Part shown: piece by piece, positions 11,994 through 24,000 of the stretch
Numbering within the stretch: the first letter of the stretch is position 1
How the letters are laid out: every line of letters starts with the position of its first letter
Source: Intoshia linei
Taxonomy: Eukaryota; Orthonectida; Rhopaluridae
Direction: 5' to 3'
Assembly (NCBI GenBank): GCA_001642005.1
Contig: LWCA01000262.1
Coordinates: 1 to 35,672, forward strand
DNA: 35,672 nucleotides
Program-made: the position numbers and the translations under genes
Notes under the pieces: model-generated
Database searches by the model: none
What the model was told of the DNA's origin: nothing
What the model saw: the letters and a program-made list of their open reading frames with translations, nothing else

Positions 11994-12120
11994 GTGGTTC
12001 CAGACTGTGGTCAAAAACTATATGCCTGAACTCCGTGAAATTCAAATATTTATTACAGAATTGCCAGATGTTGGGAATTTATCTTAAAGCCTAGAGCAGA
12101 GGTGGGAAAGTGCGGCCTTC
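11994..12120 (+). mobile_element. Two hAT terminal-repeat-like ends (fragments)
   Basis: CAGTGGTTCCAGACTGTGGT at 11994 and CAGAGGTGGGAAAGTGCGGC at about 12099 both look like hAT terminal inverted repeats (CAGNGGT...). They face the same way and no matching opposite end is visible, so these are probably fragments of separate decayed non-autonomous elements just beyond the ANKAR 3' end. Confidence 0.3.
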
Positions 12121-12136
12121 TGAACAATTTGAATTA

Positions 12137-12740
12137 TTTTATCCTTATATAAAATACTGTTTGTCTGTGGGTGTTATTTTTTATTTCAATAACTACGAGT
12201 CTTAGAATTTTATAAAGTCCACATTTCTGTTACAGTTTTTTCCGATGAAAGTAAAATAAATTTCAACCTCCCAAACTCACATATTACGGGTCAAAAAGTC
12301 CAATTGTCCTTTTTTGAAAATCAAAGGAGTTTGAGAATTTAAAAAAATATACATTCTGATACGGATTTTAACAGCATAAATTTAAATATAAAGAAAATAT
12401 ATCTTCAGGGACAAAACGACAAATTACCATTTTTTTTTAAATTTAAAACAGGCCTAGAATTAAAAAAAAATTACAGGTGGTACAGTTGTATCCTGTTAAC
12501 ACACACAGAAAAATTAAATCTAATTAAGTGACGCCTTCACGGTGAAAAATGCACTTTAGTACATATTTGTATTCATATTTTTTAATTTCGAAACTATTTT
12601 ATTAAAACAAAAAATGTGAAATAATTAACAGTCCGACAATTAAAAAAAGAGATCATTCTGATAGAGCGTATTCCAGTTGATATACATGTAAATACAAAAT
12701 TTCAACTCCAGAAATTTACGCATTCCCGGTGTCGTGGAAT
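12137..12740 (+). repeat. Dispersed modular repeat, best full-length copy (+)
   Basis: Starts ATCCTTATATAAAATACTG and ends near ACGCATTCCCGG. Internal blocks in order: GTTTGTCTGTGGGTGTT, AATAACTACGAGTCTTAGAA, TTACAGTTTTTTCCG, CTCACATATTACGGGTCAAA, TCTGATACGGATTTTAA, CTTCAGGGACAAAACGAC, GGTGGTACAGTTGTATCC, GTGACGCCTTCACGGTGAAA. It is the reference copy for this family and lies between ANKAR and antizyme. Confidence 0.65.
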
Positions 12741-13513
12741 CGAATGACAAAACTAGCATTCTAATACATGGTTTCGAAATAATGTAGCATTATAATTTTG
12801 AATCCAGAAATGACATTTTCACGGGCAAACACGCATATTACCATCTAATATTTTGTAGTAAAAATCAGCACCGTACAAATTTTTTACTGTAAATTCTACA
12901 TTCATTATTTTAGAATTTGATTAAAAGTACAAGTATGAATAGTGCAAAAACATATCAACTAAGAATAAACACGCTTACTTATAACTAAAAATTTTTGTTC
13001 CAAACAGAATAGTTTAATCTAGGGTTTAAATATTAAAAAATTTAAATCTAAATAACATTATACATATATTATTGATATATAGTGCATTATCATACGAATA
13101 AAAAATGTTGATACATTAATATGTACAACTGCGTATTAAGTCTGAATTTAAGACGTACAAATAACTATTTCATAGTAAATCTTTTAAATTGAAATATATA
13201 AAAAGTAACAAAACGACGAAAATAATGCTTTACGTACAATATCGAGTATTATTCTTGAATCAATGTAACCCAGAATTAAAAAAATGTCTACTTTCTCAAA
13301 ATTTTTACCAATAAATAACCTTATTATTGACAATATTTTGAATTACAACGACTTTTGTCGAATGTGTTCTCATTTCAGAATATAAAGTATTATAAATATA
13401 TTCATAATTCGATATTAATCCAAAGTATGACATGAACAATGTTCATTGAACATTGATGTAGTCATGATGTTAACTAAAAATATTTCAATACAAAAAAATC
13501 AAACAACAAATGA
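12741..13513. other. Non-coding AT-rich intergenic region
   Basis: Lies between the converging ANKAR and antizyme genes. No exon, RNA gene or element boundary was recognised. A near-palindrome made of GTTCATTGAACATTG-type words occurs at about 13435-13456. Confidence 0.4.
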
Positions 13514-13519
13514 TTTATT
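13514..13519 (-). terminator. Polyadenylation signal AATAAA of the antizyme gene
   Basis: TTTATT on the plus strand reads AATAAA on the minus strand, 11 nt after the antizyme stop codon. Such short 3' UTRs are also seen for genes A and B. Confidence 0.5.
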
Positions 13520-13530
13520 TAGTATATACA

Positions 13531-13933
13531 TTAAAATGTATAACTTAAAATAACAATTTTATCGTGAAGAAATTTGGGCCGATAAGTAGAAGATGAATCT
13601 AGGATTTTAAAACCAATAAATCGTAACATTCTCAAAATTTTGTTAAAATGGAGATTGGTTGAATCAATACAAAATAAGACAATTTTGCATTTATCATAAG
13701 AATTTTCGATTTTATCAATAAATGTAATTAGAGCATCTCTAGATCCTTTAATAAGAAATTCATTATCAACCATGACGTATATGGAGTCATTAGAAATTTT
13801 AAAACAAGTTTCGTCAGGAATTATGCATTTCCAGTTTATATACCGATTTTCGTTTGTGTTTGTTTTTATTGTAATAATACCGTCAAAAATACTGCAGTGG
13901 CCCAGCGTCACGTTGCTTAGTAGTCATGAACAT
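13531..13933 (-). CDS. OAZ: Ornithine decarboxylase antizyme (two ORFs joined by +1 frameshift)
   Basis: ORF2 (to TAA at 13531-13533) carries the antizyme C-terminal domain: YINWKC, then GSRDALITFIDKIE, LRMLRFIGFKIL and the terminal SYTF, matching the family's NW, GSKDSF..LLEFAE, TF.FLGFEIV and AYTF landmarks. Antizyme binds ornithine decarboxylase, blocks polyamine synthesis and sends the enzyme to the proteasome. ORF1 starts at ATG 13933 (a second in-frame ATG follows at 13927), reads MFMTTKQRDAGPLQYF and stops at TGA 13885-13883. Skipping one base at that stop (TTT-T-GAC) enters ORF2 at DGIITIK. GPL just before the shift is typical of antizyme ORF1. The fused product would be 133 aa, shorter than usual (~200), because ORF1 has only 16 codons. 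A strong donor (TTT|gtaagtat, intron 13944-14127) upstream shows a 5' exon, which I could not read as coding in frame. The gene itself has no intron in the coding part, unlike its neighbours. Confidence 0.85.
13882..13888 (-). promoter_or_regulatory. Antizyme +1 ribosomal frameshift site, UUU-UGA-C type
   Basis: On the minus strand the ORF1 frame reads CAG TAT TTT TGA C. The ORF2 frame resumes with GAC after the skipped T. Most antizymes shift at UCC-UGA; UUU-UGA is a known variant in some lineages (nematodes, as I recall). In the family, high polyamine levels promote the shift, giving feedback control. A downstream stimulatory structure cannot be judged by eye here. Confidence 0.8.
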
Positions 13934-13942
13934 TGAGTCGTC

Positions 13943-14160
13943 CCTAGAAAAGATTTAAATTACAGTACAAAAATCATACTTTGAATTCTCTATATTTAAC
14001 ATTGATGTTTCTATCAACTCTTTCAACTTTTTATGTTGTAACATTTAATTTAAGAGCAAATACAGCTGCGACAATTTAACTTTATCACTGTGCGATCAAT
14101 CTTTTATAATTTAGTTTCTATACTTACAAACAACGTTCCACATCTATAATAGATCAAGAA
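13943..14160 (-). promoter_or_regulatory. 5' UTR intron and leader of the antizyme gene
   Basis: Donor GTAAGT at 14127 and acceptor TTTTCTAG at 13945-13944 define a 184-nt intron just before the antizyme start. The exon before it ends GGAACGTTGTTT. An ATG in that exon (ATGTGGAAC) would run, after splicing, into the stop TGA at 13927 without reaching ORF2, so it would act only as an upstream ORF if used. The transcription start was not identified. Confidence 0.4.
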
Positions 14161-15039
14161 CTGATTCTATCAATTTGTGAATATCAAATCCAAGGATATC
14201 ATATCCAACTTAGAAATAATTCCTTGGACCAATTTTGTTTTTTTAATTTATGCGTTTATAAGTATTGTTTATTTATTTGTTACGTTGAAATACTAGGATC
14301 AAAATTTACATTAAAATCAATATCTACTTTTTGGAAACGTATATAGTATATACGTATGCGTATAACTTATTAAAATGTTTGTATTTAAAATATAGACATA
14401 GTTTACCAGAAACAATTTTATTATGACCAAAAATGTACTTGAGTAGTAACTCTAAAATTATTCGAAATAACAAGGTGTATTTTTCTGGGTATAGGCCAAA
14501 TAAAATTAGTTTTTAACGTCATTATTATGTTTCTATTCTGATGTTAGATAAATAAACTACACGTTATTATTGAATAATATGTATTTTAAATCTGATAATT
14601 TATCAGTGATAAATGTTGTCTATTGTGGTCTATTTTAATTTAAAGATAAACTTTTGAAATTCACTTCAATGATCGCAAAGTATGTGTGTTTAACCGTAAA
14701 CTTAATTTAAGTCTTAAATTATACAATTAATTGTAAATTGGATTGTTTGCTGAAATTAAATTTTTATCAAATGAAAAAATTTCGACGCACTGAACCAAGG
14801 TATTTATAGGACGGAGATCTAAATTAAAATGAAAACTAACATGATTTTCTTGTAATCATTTTGTAACATTACATTGTACCTATTTTATCGCAAGTTTATT
14901 CCAGTTGATAAAAAGCCCACTTTAACTTTAAAAATTTTTTTACATGATTTAGATTTTGTCTAATTTTTCTATATCAGAACACTTTCAACCCTGCATTATA
15001 ATAATATCACCTAAAATCCGAAAAAATTGGATTCAATAT
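14161..15039. other. Non-coding intergenic region
   Basis: Between the 5' side of antizyme and the 3' end of gene B, both on the minus strand. No exon was recognised. It should contain the antizyme promoter and the gene B cleavage site. Confidence 0.4.
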
Positions 15040-15045
15040 TTTATT
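15040..15045 (-). terminator. Polyadenylation signal AATAAA of gene B
   Basis: TTTATT on the plus strand, AATAAA on the minus strand, 11 nt beyond the predicted gene B stop (TAG 15059-15057). Its position supports the terminal exon of the gene B model. Confidence 0.5.
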
Positions 15046-15056
15046 TAAATACATTG

Positions 15057-18000
15057 CTAATTTTCAATATTAATAAAATTAATTTCTAAATAAGTAAAAT
15101 TTAATACATTAATAATGTAATATGATAAAAATTTACCCTCTACAAAATATGCCATATTTTAATATATTAGCATATAAAACTTACTATTTAAACGGTCTTC
15201 TAAATTGATTTTGAATGAATTAATTAGTTAACGATTACATACAATTTATGGCATATGGACAAAATGCGTCCCCCGATACTTTTGATCCGTGATACAATGA
15301 ATACACGGATATTAGTTATATGATTTTACTAAAATCATAACTAGGATGTCAAATTTTTTAGTGGACCCTCTTTATTGTAATATTTTATGAATGATAGTAT
15401 ATGAAAAAATATAACATTACTTACTATAATTAAAGCAAATGTAATATTAAAATTAATGAGTCAAGCATATATTTTTATTTTAGGTATACTTCCTGATTAA
15501 TAAAGTAGGTAAAGTAAATTTAAAATACAATGATATTTTCACATAAATGTAACAATTAATATTAACAAAAATTACCTACTAGATTATATTTATATATTGA
15601 CGAATATATATGTTTCATTTACATTCTACAAATTGAATTTATTAACAGTTTTAATATTAATTTACTCATCATATTAAATATATTATTATCATATCATATT
15701 AAAAATTATTATTAAATTGAAAAAAATAAATAAAATACCCACTAAACTTTAAAATTAAAACTAGCCAAAAATATAATATTTAATATTACAAGCTTTAAAA
15801 ATAATTTATAAAAAATAATAATTATAACATAATTTAATGTAATTTTTTAATAATTACTTAAATTATCTCCGTCTATAAATGTATGGTTATGTATTATTAT
15901 TTATAATACCTTGTAAATTATTATCTTGGCAACTATTGTCTGTACAATTCTCTAAAAAATTAGTAAAATATAAAAATTCAAACCTTTGCAAATCTCACCA
16001 TCGAGGTAGAATCCAGATTTGCACAATAAACACGTTTCTCGATTGTCTTTACAATTGCTGCAATTTTCTATAACACATTCTAAAATTTATAATGTAATTA
16101 TATATATTACTATTAATAAATTACTTTCACATCCTTTTGGAATAAATTTGTATCCTTCTCTGCAATTTGTACATAATACTCCATTAGTTGATATACATCC
16201 TTCTACTTCTTCGATACCTAGAAATGTATACACATCTTGATAGACAAACTTTTGCACGTTGAACCGTCCTTCACAAAGCCATTCAAACATATTGAACATT
16301 TCGTTAGTTTATTTTCGTAGCAGTTTTTACAATTGGCAATTTCACAAACTACATATTAGTTTATACATGAAATTGTACGGATTGGAATCATTTACACCAG
16401 TGACCACCAAACAATTACAGGCAAACCTGACCTGCCATTTTATAAAAATTATTATTAATCAATGATTAGTAATTATTATGACCCTCATTAACTTAATAAA
16501 CTTGTGAAATGCGGATATTGTGCTGTTGATGATGCAACTATTAATACTATAATCACATCTAGACAATTAGAAACTTATTATTAATGCAAATATTAGTAGA
16601 ACAAATCAATATTTTTAATGTTCGATTTTTGTCTGTTTTTTATCATTTTGTTTGGAAAGTAAATCAAAACGTTAGTGGTAGTGATTATGCTCGGGAAAAT
16701 AACAGAGACGCAAATTCCCGGGTTTCCCAAATAAAATTGTTGAACAAATTAAAAAATAAATAATATGCAACATTTTGTTGAAATATGAATGTAAAGGTGA
16801 TAAAGCAGTGGGTAAGGTTTGAAACCAAATGAAAATGAATAAACATAAACTATAGATGAAACAAACAAATAATTCCATTTATAAAACAAATGAAAACCAC
16901 ATTAAAAAATAATTAATTAATCAAACAATTGATAGTTGAGCTGATGTGTAGTGAGGGCAATAGCTAAAAGTGAATTTAATATGGAGATGTTAAGAATAAT
17001 ATGTTTTACAAAATTTATAAGTAACGAAACGAGAACCCGTTTAAAGGACAAATCTATAAACATGTTATGTGTTTTAAAACACTTTTTAAATATTATCACA
17101 TAAACACACGTATCAAATAAATTTTTTTTATATTTCTCGGAAAATCACAATCACTAGGTAGTGGTCACTGATCAATACCTTCACATGTAGTTTCGTTTAC
17201 AAGTGTAAACCCATCAGTACATTTCGTACAAAATAGGCCATTGCACTTGGTGCAATTTTGAATTTCAGAACAATCTAATTAATAATTTAAGATATTTATA
17301 TACATATTTATCTGATTTACCTGTGCATGTTGAATTTTTTAGATAAAATTCTTTGTAGCAATGTAGACAGGTTATACCGTTACAACTATAGCATATTGAT
17401 TTGTCGCATTCTAGAAATGTAGAAAAGTTACATTTTAGTTTAATATACAGTGCATCAGAGCTACTTCACCTTTTGTCTAGAACGTCCCATTTTATACGTT
17501 TTTTTGTGACCCGAATTTTAAATATTATCGAAATACTGCTATTTAATCGTTAGACCCAAACCTGATATGGTTGTGAGATATTGAATAATATACACTGTAT
17601 ATCCTTAATAAAGATATTGTATGGATTCCTTACATACATGTACAGGACACTGTACATTGTACAGTCAACTCTCTCTATAAGAACAACTCAAAAGACTCAA
17701 CTCAACTACAAAAGAAGACAACTACAATACTTAGAGAGAGTCGAAAATTAGTGTAGTGCATAATAAAAATGTTAGCACATTAGAGCAGAAAATGTACTAT
17801 ATATTGAAAACTGTTTTTATAGACAGTGTTCTTATAGACAGAGTTTACTGTATATAAAGTAAAAATTTCTAAATATTTATGTGTTTTAAATATTTATTCA
17901 GAAAACATACGACCCAGAAATTTCAAATATAAAAATTATAAATGAGTTTTATCCGACTTGGATAAAGATCTGGTCTGGTCTCTAATAAAGTGTCAGATTC

Positions 18001-21000
18001 ATGGCCAAAACCCTAAATTACCAAATTTTTTTTATAAATGAAAAAATAATAAAGAAATTCATAGAATTTTAAAAAACACAAATTCTCAGATATTTTTTAA
18101 AATCGTGAGCATTATCATAAATTATATCATAAATAACTGACATTTTCACAGTCAAAACCGTAAATGAACAATTATATTGAAAAATTAAAAACCTAAATGT
18201 TCTAGAATTTAAAATATCTCGCAGCTAATATAGAGATTTCCAGTTAATATACACAAAAAATTTCTATCCCTGAAAGTTACTCATTCACAATAAAAAAATA
18301 AATACTATTTTATCTTTTTTTGAAAGTTTACCTACTGGTTTCTACTAAATTACAAAATAAGCAATATAAATGTATAAAATCCAATAATTCATTTTTTGTA
18401 AAAGAAAATTGGTTGCTTTAATGAGCAACCGAAAAAATCGTCGCGGTTTTGAAAAGATTCCATCATATAAAATTTATATTATAAATAAACGATAGTTTCA
18501 CATTATAAATAATCTAAGATAGAAAATGATACGTGCGCATATTTTCTCTGTCGTTAGAAAAAAATCGACATCACAACTTGTACAACTATTTGGTTTTTGA
18601 TTCATGCATGTTTTACAACTAGGATCACATTCTAAAAATGGGAATTTTCAAATTTTAAATTTTTACTTATATAATATGCTGTTTGTCTGTGTGTATGTGT
18701 GTTATCGTTTATTTCAATAACTACCAGTCTTAGAATTTTATAAAGTCCACATTTCAATTACAGTTTTTTCCGGGAATTTTAGAAAAATACATTTCAACCT
18801 TCAAAACATCTTACGGGTCAAAAAGCCCAATTGTTTTTTTTTGAAAATCAAACGAATTCGAGAATTTAAAAAAGTATATACTCTGATACGGATTTTAAAA
18901 TCATAAATATTATCATAAATTTAAATTAAAAAAAATATATATCTTATAATAATTATGAAATATAATAAAAATATGTTAATAATAATTTGACTGTTTTTAC
19001 TTTATTTATAATATTATACACACATTGTATCTAATAAATTAAAAAAATGGAATAACAATTGTTTTTAATTCTTTACACAAATGTTAACAAAACAAAATTA
19101 ACATGATATAATTCACTTTAAAGTAAAACATAATTTGATATGACGGTTCAACCTGAAACAAGTTTAGGAACCACTCCTTTAAAGGATTGATAATAGTGAA
19201 TAGTATGATTTTTAAGTTAGATTTTCAACGTGAATTTATTTTTTGTGTAGAATAAAAATGTGCCCTCGACAGAGCTATGTGCTGTTTGTACATAGTACAT
19301 AACAGTCAACTTAGTTTTATAAAAATTTACATTACTTTCACATATATTTGACGTCACAGGTGGATTGGTTTTATAATATCCATCCAAACAAACGGTGCAC
19401 AAATCTGGAGCAGTGCTACATTCTTTGCAAGGTTTATTACAAGCTACAACAAATGTTATTAGAAAATGATAATAAATTATTTTTTATTGTTTCGTGGAAT
19501 TGATATTAAAAGTTCAAGTACCATAACATTCTTTGGTTGTCGGTACAAAGTATCGCCCAGATATACATGTTTTGCAAGTTTGATAATTTACTTCACATTC
19601 AGCACACGTCGAATTACAGTCTAATAAAATGTACAGTATTCATGATTAATCCAAGTCAAAGTTATAAAATGATAAAAACAATAATGTAAATCTAAATTAA
19701 TTGGCAAATTACAATATTATAAGCTTATATATTATAGGTATTTCTTCTAAAACTAATTTCATCTCATACTACATAACAGAAAAAGCATTAAAAATGTTTC
19801 ATGGAAAACGAAATAATTGTTTGAAAAATTTTTTTAACATTATGAACTCTGAAATACGTTTTATCAGATTTACAACATGACACTACAAGGCATTGCAGGG
19901 GACTGTGGCATTAGAAAAAATGCATTAAATTTTTTTGAGGATATTCTGTAGTAAGCGCAATTGTTTCTCTTATATTTTCATTTATAAGTAAAAATATAAA
20001 CGTGACTATATATAATATGCATACGTTTTTTCAAAACATTATGAATTTATATAAAAATCACCTCTACAATCAAATGATGCGTTTGGTAAAGTTATTTTAA
20101 GTTGATTTCTTCGACACTCTAAACATTTAATATTAAATTTTAATATAATATTAATAATTTAAAAATTTTTAAAAGTATGTTCGACGTTGATACGGCACTG
20201 ATAGTGTGTAGCATATTGTTCAAAGAGACACAAATACATTTTGCTTTTTTACAAAAAATTTTTAGTTAAATTAAATATGCCCTTAGCCTACTTATAAGTA
20301 CATTGTATATTGTATTATAATACTTTAATAATAGTTTTAAATGGGAACAGTGGTTTTTTACAAAAAATAACCAATAAACCTTTTAAAATGTGCTGTTCAT
20401 AACAAACCATAGAATTATTGGAAAATAATCTAATTATAGTAGGAGTCTTGCAATGCGATCTGAAGCACAAACTTAAAAAGTTCATCCATAACCATCATTC
20501 AATAACGGCCATTAATGAACTTGCGCCGTATTGCAAAGTTCTACTTGTAGTCTATGTTTATTCAAAGTATAACATAGTACCTGCACAGTATCCTGCACGG
20601 GTATTGGTATCATAAAGAGTTAGAGTTAAATTGCAACCTAAAATATTTTTATATTACACATCGTACGCTCTTGATATATGTTAATAAATTGTACTTTCGC
20701 ATTGATCAGTGATTGTATTTAAATAAGTGGACTCATTACAAGATGTACACTTATTGGCTTTTACCGCACACGATTTACACGATGTATTACAAACTAAATA
20801 TAAAAAGTTTTAAAAAGATAGTATATTTTGTTACGTGAACAGTTCCCTGCAGATGTAGTGCTATTACTAATTGTCAAAAATTCATTATCAGTACAACCTA
20901 TTAAATTATAGCCGATTAAAACAATAAAATAAAATAAAAACTGACGCAGGCTCCGCGTGGACCTTGACTTGTTGCATTATTGGTGGATAGCACCAAAAAT

Positions 21001-24000
21001 TGGTTTTCAGTGCAGTCTAAATAAAAAATATGTAAATATCAACAGAATTTTTACTTTTACACTTTCCCGTGGTCAAATTTGTGTTTATAATTGTGTAATA
21101 TTCATTAAGTTTGCAAACTAAACATTAAGTTGAATACTTAAAATATATACATAGCAGATGGTAATCTGTATAACCATCAACCTAAGAATGTATGAACCGA
21201 TCCGGTCCGCCTTAAAATGACCGTAATTCATTTACTGAGAATTAAAAAATATTCAGTATTTTAAAATAATAATACATATGAATTTTAATACGAAATTAAC
21301 AAATTATTATAAACAGAAATTACTTTGAGAGCCCTGATATGTCTGACATGAATGTGAAAAAAGTTTATCAGCCCCTTTTATATAGAAAAAATTTATTATA
21401 CTTACCTCCACATGTAAAATCTTCTAACAACACTTTGTCGTCAACACAACTGGTGCAGTGGTCTGATTCTTCTATGCAAGTTTTGCACAATATATCGCAA
21501 TCTATTATTTTAATGCTTTAATGATTGTATATATACTACGTATATATGTATATTGTATTGTATAATAATTTATTTTAATATTTACTGATTTGAAAACAGA
21601 TTTAAAGATATACAGATGTACTACATATCAAACTTGAATTTCCACAATTTTTGCATCGATCCCAGAGGTTTGGCAACCTTTTGCGTCTTGTGGGTCACGT
21701 TTTTATATCAAAAAATTCTTCGGTCCCCGTTTTTGAAAATTTACACATGATACATTTCAATTTTGACTAAAGAGAAACGATTCTAGTGTATTCAACAAAA
21801 TAATATTCAGGGCATATGAAAATTCAGAATTAAAATGATTATAATGAGCCAATTATAATAGAAAATGTTTAAAAGTTTAAAAGTTAAAGATTTTTTAACA
21901 TTAATTATTTTTAATTTTTAATTAGCATTCAGAAAAATGGTTCATTATCTCGAAGGCACGATTGTACGACCTTTGTGTATATGTCTAACAAGATTTATTA
22001 CAAGTTTCATTGATTATATTACAAGTTATATTAGTAATTTTTAGAAAAGGTGTATTTATCTTAAAGGCTGTACGTATTATTATTTTTTAATGGCTAATAA
22101 TAACGTTCTATAAGTCAATCGCACCCAGTCTTTTTGATTTTGCAATGCGTTTCATATAGTTAAAATATTCGAATCCCTCATAATTTTGTTATAATAATTA
22201 TTTACCTTTACATTCCGACAAATCAGTTAAATATTCATTATCCAAACATGAAGTACAGCTATATGATTTGAAATTGCAAGTTTTACAACTTGTGTCACAA
22301 TCTATAAAAATAAATTGAATAAATTAATAAATTAATAATAAATTAAAAAGAATCGTTTTAGTTTATATAACAGTATATGGCTTTGCCGACGAAAGACGTT
22401 TGCAGATATTTTTCATTATTTTATTAATCACAAAATTAAATTTAATTTTTTATATTATATTAAAAATTGTTTTAAAATAAATTAACAGACTTTTGATAAT
22501 TCACTTACCAAAAATGCAAATAATCTAAATACACTTCAATTATTTTCGAAATGTTAATGGGAGTTATATTACAGTTGTATGTTAAATTTTAGTAAATGTG
22601 TAAAAACTCGAAGTAACCAATTTTTGTATTTCAAGTATATAAATTCATTCTTAATTTTTTAGAAGTGTATGATGAATATTAAATTTACATTTTTCATTAT
22701 AATTCAAAAAATTTAATAAAAAGTGACGGACGAAATATTAAAATTCGTTTGACCGGTAATATGTAGATTTCTGAGTTTAAATTTTTTTCTCTAGGTTACC
22801 TGGAATAAACAGAACCAGAGTAATCTTTTTTTAAATTATAGGATCATCCTTTACTTATATAAAATTAAGTGTCTGTGTGTTACCTTTTATTTAAAAATTA
22901 ATTATGAATAAATGAGTATATAATAAATTTGTTTTTCGACCGTGAAGGCGTACCTTTTTGAGATTTAATTTTTTTGTGTAAGTTAACTGGAATAATTATA
23001 TTAGATGTAATTTTTTTAAAATTCAATGACTATTTCATTGGTTTTTTATTTTTCAATAATTGGTAATTTGTGGTTTTGACAATGAAGATAGAAAATTTAA
23101 ATACAAAAATTGATGACACTGCAGTTATTTTGAAAACTGTATGAGATTGTGAATTTTTTATAATTCAGGGATTCATAAATAATAAATAATAAATTATTTT
23201 TTATTCAATTATTGGGCGGCCAAAACTCATGTCGTGGGTCAGCTTTTGGATCATTCGTTTAAAATGAATATTAAATGATAATTTTATTTTCTTGTACCGT
23301 AACATTCTCCAATCGATGCAGTCTCATTGGTATAAATTAAGTACTGATTAGTTTGACATTCTAGATATTTCAAAATTTAATGAATTTAAATTGATTATGT
23401 ACCGATGCATGTACCATTTAAGATGTATCTATCATATTGACAATTTATGCATGATGTTTCTTCTATGCCTATGCATTTATTACATGTTTCGTGGCAAACT
23501 ACAAAAAATCTTAAAACTGAAAATCGCGTAATATAAACCATAACAGATACCCAATCTTGTTGATTTATCTGTTATAACCAGAGAGTTTTCTTCAGGGCAA
23601 ACTAATTTTGAATTTCAAATTTTATTTAAAGCTGGATACGTGTACACTTTCCAGTATTCAAAAATTGTGGAGATGTACAACTTGTGCAATCGGTATATGT
23701 TTGATTTTGACACGTTAAGCAGTTTTGGTGACAACCTAGAATGCGATTTAAATTAAATTAAAACAATATTTTACATGTAAAATCTATAAATATATATCTA
23801 TTATAATAAAACCTTCACATCCACCATCTATGTTCAAAAATTCAGTATCTTTGCAACTAAGGCAATTGATTGCATACTTCTCGTTACAACTTTGACAGGT
23901 AGCATGACAGTCTATATTATTTTAATTGTATTTAAAATTTAAGTACGTGAACAAACTGAAAACCATTCCATAAAATCCATTTTTGTATACCATTTGTATT

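Noticed and set aside
13897-13933. TCA-TGA at 13927 as the antizyme shift site
   Set aside because: A +1 shift there reaches TAA after two codons; only TTT-TGA at 13888-13883 leads into the long ORF2.
16259-16465. Open frames on the plus strand opposite gene B exons
   Set aside because: They are complements of cysteine-module exons; the minus strand keeps cysteine spacing and splice sites.
22165-22180. TTCGAATCCC as a tRNA T-arm
   Set aside because: No matching acceptor or anticodon stem could be drawn around it; no tRNA or rRNA gene was found in the window.
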